Shown here piece after piece: positions 23,861 through 31,576 of a stretch of 64,000 bases of DNA. Position numbers and translations under genes: made by a program. The notes under the pieces were generated by a model, which worked only from the letters and a program-made list of their open reading frames with translations, ran no database searches and was not told the DNA's origin. Source of the DNA: Chitinophaga sp. CB10 (GTDB lineage: Bacteria > Bacteroidota > Bacteroidia > Chitinophagales > Chitinophagaceae); contig MLAV02000007.1 of assembly GCA_001870995.2 (NCBI GenBank), positions 1 to 64,000 of the forward strand, written 5' to 3'. Numbering within the stretch: the first letter of the stretch is position 1; each line of letters opens with the position of its first letter.

Positions 23861-24956
23861 TTAATTATTGTCCTCTTCTTTCTGCATCATCAGGTACGCC
23901 TTGATGAAACCGTTGAGTTCGCCGTCCATGACCGGCCCTACGTTACCTACTTCGTAATCCGTGCGGTGGTCCTTGATCATCTTGTACGGATGGAATACGT
24001 ACGACCTGATCTGGGAGCCCCACTCGATTTTACGCTTGTTGGCGTTGGCGGCATTTTTCAGCTCTTCCCGTTTACGGAGTTCTTCCTCGTACAGGCGCGA
24101 TTTCAGCATGGTGAGCGCTTTTTCACGGTTCTCCCCCTGCGTGCGGGCCTGCTGGCATTCGATGATAATGCCGGAAGGGATGTGTTTGAGGCGAACGGCG
24201 GTTTCCACCTTGTTCACGTTCTGTCCGCCCTTACCGCCGGAACGGTAGAATTCCCATTCCAGGTCAGCCGGATTCACTGCAATCTCAATATTATCATCCA
24301 CTAACGGATACACATATACGGAGGCGAAGGAAGTATGCCTGCGGGCGTTGGAATCGAACGGCGATATACGCACCAGCCGGTGTACCCCGCTTTCCGCTTT
24401 CAGGTGGCCATAGGCAAAGTCGCCATCAAATTCCAGGGTAGCGGATTTGATGCCTGCGCCATCGCCGTACTGGGTATCGATCTCCGATACTTTCCAGCCC
24501 TGCTTCTCCCCATACATGCGATACATACGCAGCAGCATTTCTGCCCAGTCCTGGCTTTCCGTTCCGCCGGCGCCGGAGTTGATGGTGAGTACAGCCGGCA
24601 TTTCGTCTTCGGGCTGGTTTAAGGTCGACTTAAACTCCAGGTCCTCCAACGCAGCCAGGGCTGCCTGATAGGCTTGTTCTACTTCTTCTTCAGTCGCTTC
24701 CCCTTCCCTGAAAAAATCATATAATACAGCACTGTCTTCTATAGCTGTATGTACATGATCATAAAGGTCAACCCAATATTTGTTTACCTTGATTTCTTTC
24801 AGGATGGAAGTGGCCCTGGCATTATCATCCCAGAATCCGGGGGCCAGGCTTAATTGTTTGTCGTTTTCTATTTTGGCTAATCGGTCAGGGACGTTAAAGA
24901 AAACCTCCCAGGACGTGAAGACGATCCCTCATAGCTTTAAGTTGCTCTGCTGTCAT
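23861..24956 (-). CDS. prfB: Peptide chain release factor 2 with programmed +1 frameshift
   Basis: RF2 ends translation at UGA and UAA. The gene reads 20 codons from ATG at 24956 (MTAEQLKAMRDRLHVLGGFL) to a TAA at 24894-24896. It continues in the +1 frame from 24895 to the stop at 23861. Joined, this gives 364 aa, the normal RF2 length. The shift site is CTT-TAA-C, preceded by a Shine-Dalgarno-like GGGAGG (complement of 24904-24909) four bases upstream of CTT, as in other prfB genes. Most known sites have TGA there. The body has the anticodon-like 'ISPFDSN' and the catalytic 'GGKGGQNVNK' (GGQ at 243-245). Calling only the downstream frame from 24649 would lose about 100 residues. Confidence 0.93.
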
Positions 24957-25130
24957 AGGGCGCAAATGTAATGAAAAATGTGGAAATCTGCTAATGTAAT
25001 AATGGTTGATATATACCATGCAACAATACGGCAGGTTTTAGCAGGGTAATTAGCATAATATTTGCGGAATTTAGCATCCTGCCTGCGTTAGCGCCGCAGG
25101 CACTTCATATATCATCAAATAACCATATGC

Positions 25131-25940
25131 ATGCAACTCCATGATACCCTCTATTACAGGAACCGCTCCGTGTTCAATTCCATTTCGTTTGTGATCATGA
25201 TCGTCGCCAACATCCTGGCTGTAAAAATCCCTATCAACGGCGTCAGTACCGGCGAGGTAGCCGACCGCTTTCCCAGCCTGTTTGCGCCGGCGGGGTTTAC
25301 ATTCGGCATTTGGGGGCTGATCTATTCAGGCCTGCTGGCCTTCACCATCTGCCAGCAGATACTCGCCTTTACCGGCTCCCGCGAGGAGCAGCTGCGCCAT
25401 CATATGCAGCGGATGAAACACTGGTATATTCTCAGTTGCATCCTCAACGCCGGCTGGCTCTTTGCCTGGCATTATGAGCTGATCCCCCTGGCGCTGCTGA
25501 TCATATGCTTACTGTTACTTTGCCTCCTCCACATCCACCGGAACTTTTCTATTTATAACCCCGCAGCCACCCTGCACGAAAAGCTGTTCATACAGGCGCC
25601 CTTCAGTATTTACCTGGGATGGATCACCGTGGCCACCCTGGCTAACCTCGCCGCCTGCTTCGCCTATGCCGGCTGGCTCGTAAGCCACCAGGCGCAGGTG
25701 CGACTCGCCATTGTCCTCATTGGCATCGCCTCCCTCGTGAGTATGTATATGATCCTGTACCGCAACAATATCCTGCACGCGCTTGTTAGTGTCTGGGCGT
25801 TCTATGGCATCCTGTATAAGCGGCAAACGGAGGGACTGACGGACGAATACCGGATCATCTATGCCTGCATCATGGGTATCGGATTGATAGCTGTTACTAT
25901 TTCATGGCATTTAATAAGTAAACAGAAATCATCCGTCTAA
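25131..25940 (+). CDS. TspO/MBR-related integral membrane protein
   Basis: The 269-aa protein has about seven to eight hydrophobic helices. The stretch 'FAPAGFTFGIWGLIYSGL' (near residues 50-67) matches the start of the TspO/MBR (tryptophan-rich sensory protein) domain, as does 'WYILSCILNAGWLFAWHYE'. Classic TspO proteins are about 160 aa with five helices and bind porphyrins or other hydrophobic ligands. This longer Bacteroidota form has extra C-terminal helices and its ligand is unknown. It is divergent from prfB and 35 bases upstream of pgi, which has its own -7 box. Confidence 0.65.
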   Translation: MQLHDTLYYRNRSVFNSISFVIMIVANILAVKIPINGVSTGEVADRFPSLFAPAGFTFGIWGLIYSGLLAFTICQQILAFTGSREEQLRHHMQRMKHWYILSCILNAGWLFAWHYELIPLALLIICLLLLCLLHIHRNFSIYNPAATLHEKLFIQAPFSIYLGWITVATLANLAACFAYAGWLVSHQAQVRLAIVLIGIASLVSMYMILYRNNILHALVSVWAFYGILYKRQTEGLTDEYRIIYACIMGIGLIAVTISWHLISKQKSSV

Positions 25941-25945
25941 AATAT

Positions 25946-25953
25946 TATTTTTG
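25946..25953 (+). promoter_or_regulatory. -7 promoter box of pgi
   Basis: TATTTTTG is a perfect TAnnTTTG box, 24 bases before the pgi ATG. The -33 element is not clear. Confidence 0.5.
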
Positions 25954-25975
25954 GCCTGCATTAATATAACACGAT

Positions 25976-27628
25976 ATGTTTCCATCAATTAATCCGACTG
26001 CTACCAAATCATGGCAGCAATTAAAAAGTCATGCTGAAGAGATGAAGAAAGTGCACATGCGTGCATTATTCGCAGAAGACAAGGAGCGTTTCAGCACCTT
26101 TTCTCTCAGGTTTGAAGACATCCTGTTTGACTATTCCAAGAATATTATTACCGAAGAAACTAAGGCCAAACTGCTGGAACTGGCCGTGGAATGCGGTGTT
26201 CCGGATGCTATCAAAGCCATGTTCCAGGCCGAAAAAATCAACGTAACCGAAAACCGCGCAGTACTGCATACCGCCCTGCGCAACTTCTCCGGCAAGCCGG
26301 TACTGCTGGACGGTAGAGATGTGATGCCGGACGTAATGGCCGTGCTGAACAAGATGGATCATATTTGCCGCCAGGTGCATTCCGGCGAATGGAAAGGATA
26401 TACGGGCAAGCCTATACGCTATATTGTCAACATCGGCATCGGCGGGTCCGACCTCGGCCCGGTAATGGTCACAGAGGCCCTGAAGCCTTACTGGAAAGAA
26501 GGCATACAGCCTTACTTCGTTTCCAATGTGGACGGTACGCATATTGCCGAAACCCTGAAGAAAGTAACGCCGGACGAAACGCTGTTCCTCATTGCCTCCA
26601 AAACCTTTACCACCCAGGAAACCATGACCAACGCCCACACGGCGCGTAACTGGTTCCTGCAGCATGCCGGCGATGAAGCCTTTGTGGCCAAACATTTCGT
26701 CGCATTGTCCACCAACGAAAAGGCGGTGAAAGCCTTCGGTATCGATCCGGCTAATATGTTCGAGTTCTGGGATTGGGTAGGCGGCCGCTACTCCCTGTGG
26801 TCCGCTATCGGCTTGTCCATCGCGCTGACCATCGGGTACGAGCATTTCACGCAGCTGCTGAGCGGCGCGCATGCAACGGATGTACATTTTGCCACTACCC
26901 CGCTGGAAAATAATATCCCCGCTATCATGGCCCTCATCGGCCTGTGGTACGGCAACTTCTTTGATACCGCTACGGAGGCCATCCTGCCGTATGATCAATA
27001 CATGCACCGCTTTGCCGCTTATTTCCAGCAGGGAAATATGGAAAGTAACGGTAAACATACGGATCGTACAGGCGCTGACGTTACTTATGAAACAGGGCCG
27101 ATTGTTTGGGGCGAACCTGGCACCAATGGCCAGCACGCGTTCTACCAATTGATCCACCAGGGTACGCATATTATTCCGTGCGACTTCATAGCGCCTGCTA
27201 TCAGTCACAACCCCATCGGGGATCATCACGTGAAGCTGCTCTCTAACTTCTTCGCACAAACGGAGGCGCTGATGAACGGTAAAACGGAAGCGGAGGTACA
27301 GGCCGAGCTGGAAAAAGCGGGCGCATCCGAAGCGGAGATCAAACGCGTGTTACCCTACAAGGTTTTCAGCGGCAACCGCCCTACCAACTCCTTCCTGGTG
27401 AAGCAGATCACGCCGTACACACTGGGCCAGCTGATTGCTTTGTACGAGCATAAAATTTTTGTGCAGGGAGTTATCTGGAATATTTATAGCTTTGATCAGT
27501 GGGGTGTGGAACTGGGTAAGCAGCTGGCCAGTAAAATTCTGCCGGAGCTGGAAAACGAGGAACTGGTGATTAATCACGACGCCAGTACCAACGGTCTAAT
27601 CAACGCATTTAAATCCATGAGGAAATAA
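25976..27628 (+). CDS. pgi: Glucose-6-phosphate isomerase
   Basis: The 550-aa enzyme interconverts glucose-6-phosphate and fructose-6-phosphate in glycolysis. It has the family signatures 'NIGIGGSDLGPVMVTEAL', 'ASKTFTTQETMTNA', 'EFWDWVGGRYSLWSAIGL', 'MESNGKHT' and 'VWGEPGTNGQHAF', with the catalytic Glu in the last. 'QWGVELGKQLA' closes the sugar-phosphate site. The length equals that of the E. coli enzyme. It links with the glucokinase and trehalose genes 20 kb away only by metabolism. A strong terminator follows. Confidence 0.96.
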   Translation: MFPSINPTATKSWQQLKSHAEEMKKVHMRALFAEDKERFSTFSLRFEDILFDYSKNIITEETKAKLLELAVECGVPDAIKAMFQAEKINVTENRAVLHTALRNFSGKPVLLDGRDVMPDVMAVLNKMDHICRQVHSGEWKGYTGKPIRYIVNIGIGGSDLGPVMVTEALKPYWKEGIQPYFVSNVDGTHIAETLKKVTPDETLFLIASKTFTTQETMTNAHTARNWFLQHAGDEAFVAKHFVALSTNEKAVKAFGIDPANMFEFWDWVGGRYSLWSAIGLSIALTIGYEHFTQLLSGAHATDVHFATTPLENNIPAIMALIGLWYGNFFDTATEAILPYDQYMHRFAAYFQQGNMESNGKHTDRTGADVTYETGPIVWGEPGTNGQHAFYQLIHQGTHIIPCDFIAPAISHNPIGDHHVKLLSNFFAQTEALMNGKTEAEVQAELEKAGASEAEIKRVLPYKVFSGNRPTNSFLVKQITPYTLGQLIALYEHKIFVQGVIWNIYSFDQWGVELGKQLASKILPELENEELVINHDASTNGLINAFKSMRK

Positions 27629-27697
27629 AGGAAAGTATTTAGTTAAAGTTTAAGGCTTAAGCCTTAACTAAGGTTTAAGTTCTGAGGTTGAAAATTG

Positions 27698-27729
27698 TCC
27701 CGCATTTTTTAATGCGGGAATTTTTTTTT
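27698..27729 (+). terminator. Terminator of pgi
   Basis: TCCCGCATT (27698-27706) and AATGCGGGA (27711-27719) pair perfectly, followed by nine to ten T. Confidence 0.9.
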
Positions 27730-27993
27730 CTCGCAATGCGAGTTGTTTCTCGCAAAGATGCAAAGGGGATTAAGGGCGCAAAGGGAGTTGTTTTCTCGCA
27801 AAGATGCTAAGGATGTTAAGCCCGCAAAGAGAACCCATTCCATGACTCCGCTCTCTTTTTTTCTTAAAAAAACATAACATAAGCCTTTGCCTCTTATGCC
27901 CCCTTTGCCTCTCTGCGAGCAACCAATATTTTCTTAAAAAAACATAACACAGGCCTTTGCCTCTTATGCCCCCTTTGCCTCTCTGCGAGCAAC
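27730..27993. repeat. CTCGCAAAG/CTTTGCGAG intergenic repeat cluster, locus 2, with 70-base tandem copy
   Basis: CTCGCAAAGATG occurs twice on the left (27749 and 27795). On the right two 63-base copies (27861-27923 and 27931-27993, period 70, two differences) run from TTCTTAAAAAAACATAAC to CTCTGCGAGCAAC. Both the CTCGCAAAG unit and the TTAAAAAAACATAA...GCGAGCAAC unit are shared with 16848-17045. The left and right parts are roughly inverted to each other, so the whole could form a long hairpin. Confidence 0.8.
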
Positions 27994-28002
27994 AAATAAA
28001 AA

Positions 28003-28027
28003 ACCCCCGGAGAAGTCCGGAGGTTGT
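28003..28027 (-). terminator. Terminator of the DUF3276 gene
   Basis: On the minus strand AACCTCCGGA pairs with CTCCGGGGGTT and is followed by TTTTTATT. Confidence 0.7.
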
Positions 28028-28077
28028 ATTAGGATAATTAATTAAATAGTTCTGTGTAAAATTAAACTACCATTTGC

Positions 28078-28494
28078 CTACCATTTATCTACATCATCGG
28101 CTGCATGTGCGCCTGGAGCAGATGCTTCAACGGACGCTGATACCGGAGCTTCCGCTACGTCAGCGCCATCTGCGTCATCCTGATCTTCCTGCACATAATC
28201 GTGGTTGTAGGCATCAAAGTCAAAATCGGGCATCAACTCAGTTTTTACGTAGTTGATGGTTTCGGTCAGCGCGTTCAGGAACTTATTGAAGTCTTCCTTG
28301 TACAGGAATACTTTATGCCTGTCATAACCGTTGTCATTAAAACGCTTCTTACTTTCTGTGATAGTAAGAAAATAATCGTTTCCCCGAGTGGTCTTTACAT
28401 CAAAGAAGTACGTTCTTCTTTTGCCCGCTTTCAATCGTTTAGAAAAGATGCTATCATTGTTTCTTTCCTGTTGATTGTTGTTTTCGTACGCCAC
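28078..28494 (-). CDS. DUF3276 / PUR-alpha-like nucleic-acid-binding protein
   Basis: The 138-aa protein has the PUR-type domain at residues ~15-90: 'IFSKRLKAGKRRTYFFDVK', 'DYFLTITESKKRF' and 'KVFLYKEDFNKFLNAL'. PUR domains bind single-stranded DNA or RNA. A related Borrelia protein (BpuR) is a nucleic-acid-binding regulator. The C-terminal third is acidic and low in complexity ('EDQDDADGADVAEA'), probably a disordered tail that modulates binding. It is a monocistronic gene with its own terminator. Its targets are unknown. Confidence 0.85.
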   Translation of the reverse strand: MAYENNNQQERNNDSIFSKRLKAGKRRTYFFDVKTTRGNDYFLTITESKKRFNDNGYDRHKVFLYKEDFNKFLNALTETINYVKTELMPDFDFDAYNHDYVQEDQDDADGADVAEAPVSASVEASAPGAHAADDVDKW

Positions 28495-28651
28495 AGTTGA
28501 TAGATTTAAGTGTTAACGAATCAAATCCTGTTTCAATAAGGAACAAATATACTATTGTTTTACAAATATCAAAATAATTTTAAATGATTTTGAAAAATCA
28601 TAAAACCCCGGGCGGAACGCCCACTGCGGCGTATATACAAGACAGTGATTA

Positions 28652-30448
28652 TTATTCAGTTAGCGGCTCTTCTTCGCCGGATTGCTGACGCGCGTACAAC
28701 TCGGCATAGTAGCCATTCAATGATAATAATTCTTCATGCGTTCCTGCTTCCGCGATGCGTCCTTCGTCCATCACAATGATCTTATCGAACTCAAACAACG
28801 CGAAGATGCGGTGCGTGATGATGATAGCGGTTTTATCTTTCAGATAGGCGTACAGGTTACCGATGATTTCCTTTTCCGTGCGGGCATCCACAGCGGAAAG
28901 GCAGTCGTCAAAGATCAGCAGCTGCGGGTCCTTGATCAGTGCGCGGGCAATGGAGATACGCTGCTTCTGGCCACCGCTGAGCGTTACGCCCCGCTCTCCT
29001 ATCGCCGTTTCAAAGCCCTCGTTGAAGCCGAGGATGTCCTTCTCCACGGAAGCCTGCCTGGCGGCCTGTTGCACCTTCGGCAGGTCGGCCAGGGGATCGC
29101 CGAAGCGGATGTTATTGGCCACCGTATCCGAAAACAGGAACACGTCCTGCGGTACATAGCTGATCTGGCTGCGCAGGCTCTCCAACGGTATCTGCCGGAT
29201 GTCCGTACCACTCATCATCACCTTCCCCTGCTGCGGATCATACATCCGTATGAGCAGTTGTGCCAGGGTACTTTTCCCGGAGCCGGTACGGCCTATTACG
29301 GCTATTTTTTCTCCGGGGGTTATGTGAAGATTAAAGTCCTTGATGGCCGTTATGCCCGTATGTGGGTAAGTAAATGTCACCGCTTCCAGCCGTATATCCC
29401 CATTAATGGCGATAGGCTTTGCCCCCTCCATATCCGTGATGCCGGGCCGTATCTGTAAAAATTCGTTTATGCGTTGCTGTGAGGCCGCGGCACGTTGTAT
29501 CATAGAGGCCACCATCCCGATGGAGAAGAAGGGGAACATCAGCATGTTCACATAAATCACAAACTCCGCCAGGTTACCAACGGTAATATTGCCGGCTATC
29601 ACCTGCAGCCCGCCGATGAAGATGGTGAGTATCACGCTGAGCCCGATCATCAATGCCATGGCGGGCTGGAACAAGGCGTCCGTCTTAGCCAGACTGATGG
29701 AGCTCTGTTTATATTCTTCGCTCGCTTCCTCAAAATGTTTGGCGCTTGCCTCCTCCTGCACATAGGATTTGATCACGCGGATACCGGAATAGGATTCCTG
29801 CGCGATGCTGGTGATACCGGATAACTGCGTTTGAATACGCTCGCTCTTTTTATGTATGATGCGGTTGACGTAGTAAATGGTGATGGCCAGGAAAGGCAGC
29901 GGGGATAAGGTGTACAGCGTCAGCAACGGATTGACGTCTATCATCAGGTAGATGATGATGACGATCAGGAACAGGGTGCGCGAAGCGTACATGATGGCAG
30001 GCCCTACGTACATGCGTACCCGTGATACGTCTTCCGTAATGCGGCTCATCAGGTCGCCCGTACGGTGCATTTTGAAGAAGTTCAAATCCAGCCGCTGGTA
30101 ATGCTGATAGATTTCATTTTTGAGGCCGTATTCGATATGCCGGCTCATCACGATCAGCGTTTGCCGTTGGAGGAACAGGAAGAAGCCGCTGAGCAGCGCA
30201 AAGAGCAGGATGCTTACGCCGTAAAAAGCGAGTATCTGTGAAAAGCTGCCTTTGAAAACCCCGCTGAGGGCCGTGTTTTCGAGCAGCCGGTATTCATCCA
30301 GGTTATGGGACAGCAGATCGAAGATCTGGCGCACCATGATGGGCTGAAATACGCTAAATACAATGGATATTGCCGTAAACAACAATCCCAGGATTAACCT
30401 CCATTTATGCTGGATAAAATACTTGTTCAGTGCCGCTAAGTGTTTCAA
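28652..30448 (-). CDS. ABC exporter half-transporter (permease-ATPase fusion), MsbA/MdlA-like
   Basis: The 598-aa protein has six transmembrane helices (residues ~15-310) and one ATPase domain (~350-590) with Walker A 'GRTGSGKST', signature 'LSGGQKQRISIARAL', Walker B 'LLIFDDCLSAVD' and H-loop 'ITHR'. The usual catalytic Glu after Walker B is Asp here, as in MdlA and in the degenerate subunit of heterodimeric exporters, so it may pair with another half-transporter. I place the start at TTG 30448. The frame is open to an ATG at 30538, but that part contains the purC terminator and a -7 promoter box. Substrate unknown; lipids or hydrophobic drugs are typical. Confidence 0.87.
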   Translation of the reverse strand: MKHLAALNKYFIQHKWRLILGLLFTAISIVFSVFQPIMVRQIFDLLSHNLDEYRLLENTALSGVFKGSFSQILAFYGVSILLFALLSGFFLFLQRQTLIVMSRHIEYGLKNEIYQHYQRLDLNFFKMHRTGDLMSRITEDVSRVRMYVGPAIMYASRTLFLIVIIIYLMIDVNPLLTLYTLSPLPFLAITIYYVNRIIHKKSERIQTQLSGITSIAQESYSGIRVIKSYVQEEASAKHFEEASEEYKQSSISLAKTDALFQPAMALMIGLSVILTIFIGGLQVIAGNITVGNLAEFVIYVNMLMFPFFSIGMVASMIQRAAASQQRINEFLQIRPGITDMEGAKPIAINGDIRLEAVTFTYPHTGITAIKDFNLHITPGEKIAVIGRTGSGKSTLAQLLIRMYDPQQGKVMMSGTDIRQIPLESLRSQISYVPQDVFLFSDTVANNIRFGDPLADLPKVQQAARQASVEKDILGFNEGFETAIGERGVTLSGGQKQRISIARALIKDPQLLIFDDCLSAVDARTEKEIIGNLYAYLKDKTAIIITHRIFALFEFDKIIVMDEGRIAEAGTHEELLSLNGYYAELYARQQSGEEEPLTE

Positions 30449-30465
30449 AAGCCTATCTGTTTGAA

Positions 30466-30473
30466 GCAAAAAT
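30466..30473 (-). promoter_or_regulatory. -7 promoter box of the ABC exporter gene
   Basis: TATTTTTG on the minus strand, about 17 bases before the proposed TTG start and after the purC terminator. This argues that codons upstream of it are not translated. Confidence 0.55.
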
Positions 30474-30491
30474 AGGACATTATGGGAACAA

Positions 30492-30519
30492 CAAAAAGCC
30501 GCTCCTGTAGAGAAGCGGC
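30492..30519 (-). terminator. Terminator of purC
   Basis: GCCGCT and AGCGGC (30514-30519 and 30498-30503) pair on the minus strand, followed by TTTTTGTTGTT. Confidence 0.8.
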
Positions 30520-30544
30520 CCGGCAATGATATAATCAAAAAATA

Positions 30545-31480
30545 TTAAGCTTTCAGTCTGTTCAGTTCAGCGATGATCCTGGCTTCAGCATCCGCTTCGC
30601 TCACATCTTCCTTCACGAACCGGCGGCCGGTGATTTTTTCAAACAGCTCGATGTAGCGTTCGCTCACGCTGTTCACAAATTCATCGGTCATTTCAGGCAC
30701 CTGCTGCCCGTCCTTACCCTGGAAACCGTTTGCCATCAGCCATTCCCGCACAAACTCCTTGCTGAGCTGGCGTTGTGGTTTTCCGGCTTGCTGGTTTTCC
30801 TCATAGCCTTCCGCATAGAAGTAACGGGAAGAATCCGGGGTGTGGATCTCATCGATCACCACGATCTGGTCGCCCACTTTACCGAACTCATATTTGGTAT
30901 CCACAAGGATCAGTCCACGCTCCGCAGCCAGCTCCCTGCCCTTCCGGAATAATGCCAGGGTGTATTTTTCCAGCTGCTCGTACTCTTCCTTGCTCACCAG
31001 CCCCCTCGCGATAATCTCTTCCCGGGAGATGTCCTCGTCGTGGCCTTCATGCGCCTTGGTAGTAGGCGTGATGATCGGCTGCGGGAAATAATCGTTTTCC
31101 TTCAGCCCTTCCGGCATAGTAACGCCGCAAAGCACGCGCTGGCCTGATTTGTAGGTTCTCCACGCATGGCCGGTAAGGTTGCCGCGCACCACCATTTCCA
31201 CGGGGAAGGTTTCGCATTTCAGCCCGATTGTTACGTTCGGCAATGGCGTTGATTTTACCCAGTTAGGCACAATGTCTTTGGTGGCTTCCAGCATGATAGC
31301 CGCTACCTGGTTCAGCACCTGGCCTTTGTAAGGAATAGGGCGAGGCAGTACTACGTCAAATGCAGAGATACGATTGCTTACAACCATGACCATGAGTTTG
31401 TCCTCAATGGTATATACATCACGTACTTTCCCTTTGTAGAAAGCGGTTTGACCTGGCAGGTTGAATCTTGGCTCTAACAT
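30545..31480 (-). CDS. purC: Phosphoribosylaminoimidazole-succinocarboxamide synthase
   Basis: The 311-aa SAICAR synthetase joins aspartate to CAIR with ATP in de novo purine synthesis. Motifs include 'GKVRDVYTIEDKLMVMVVSN', 'RISAFDVVLP', 'EMVVRGNLTGHAW' and 'VDTKYEFG' with 'IDEIHTPDSSRY'. The length is that of the longer, yeast-like form rather than the ~237-aa E. coli form, as usual in Bacteroidota. It is monocistronic: a -7 box lies upstream and a strong terminator downstream. Confidence 0.95.
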   Translation of the reverse strand: MLEPRFNLPGQTAFYKGKVRDVYTIEDKLMVMVVSNRISAFDVVLPRPIPYKGQVLNQVAAIMLEATKDIVPNWVKSTPLPNVTIGLKCETFPVEMVVRGNLTGHAWRTYKSGQRVLCGVTMPEGLKENDYFPQPIITPTTKAHEGHDEDISREEIIARGLVSKEEYEQLEKYTLALFRKGRELAAERGLILVDTKYEFGKVGDQIVVIDEIHTPDSSRYFYAEGYEENQQAGKPQRQLSKEFVREWLMANGFQGKDGQQVPEMTDEFVNSVSERYIELFEKITGRRFVKEDVSEADAEARIIAELNRLKA

Positions 31481-31526
31481 GAATAAATTTTATAATAAAT
31501 AAAAATGAATACCTTTTAACGCGCTG

Positions 31527-31534
31527 CAAAAGTA
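31527..31534 (-). promoter_or_regulatory. -7 promoter box of purC
   Basis: TACTTTTG on the minus strand, 47 bases before the purC ATG. No obvious -33 TTTG. Confidence 0.5.
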
Positions 31535-31576
31535 TGCACGAATCAGATGTCTTGTTGCATTACGGCATAAATTTTC

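Larger units (their letters stand above)
27629..28077. other. 449-base gene-free stretch after pgi
   Basis: It holds a near-palindrome (GTTTAAGGCTTAAGCCTTAAC, 27648-27668), the pgi terminator, the second repeat cluster and the terminator of the DUF3276 gene at its right end. No gene is seen. Confidence 0.6.

Noticed and set aside
23861..24649. RF2 as a 262-aa protein starting at 24649
   Set aside because: The frame upstream carries normal RF2 sequence to the +1 shift site; the short form would lack most of domain 1.
26066..27259. 397-aa open frame antisense to pgi
   Set aside because: Pgi is unmistakable on the other strand; the antisense product has no domain.
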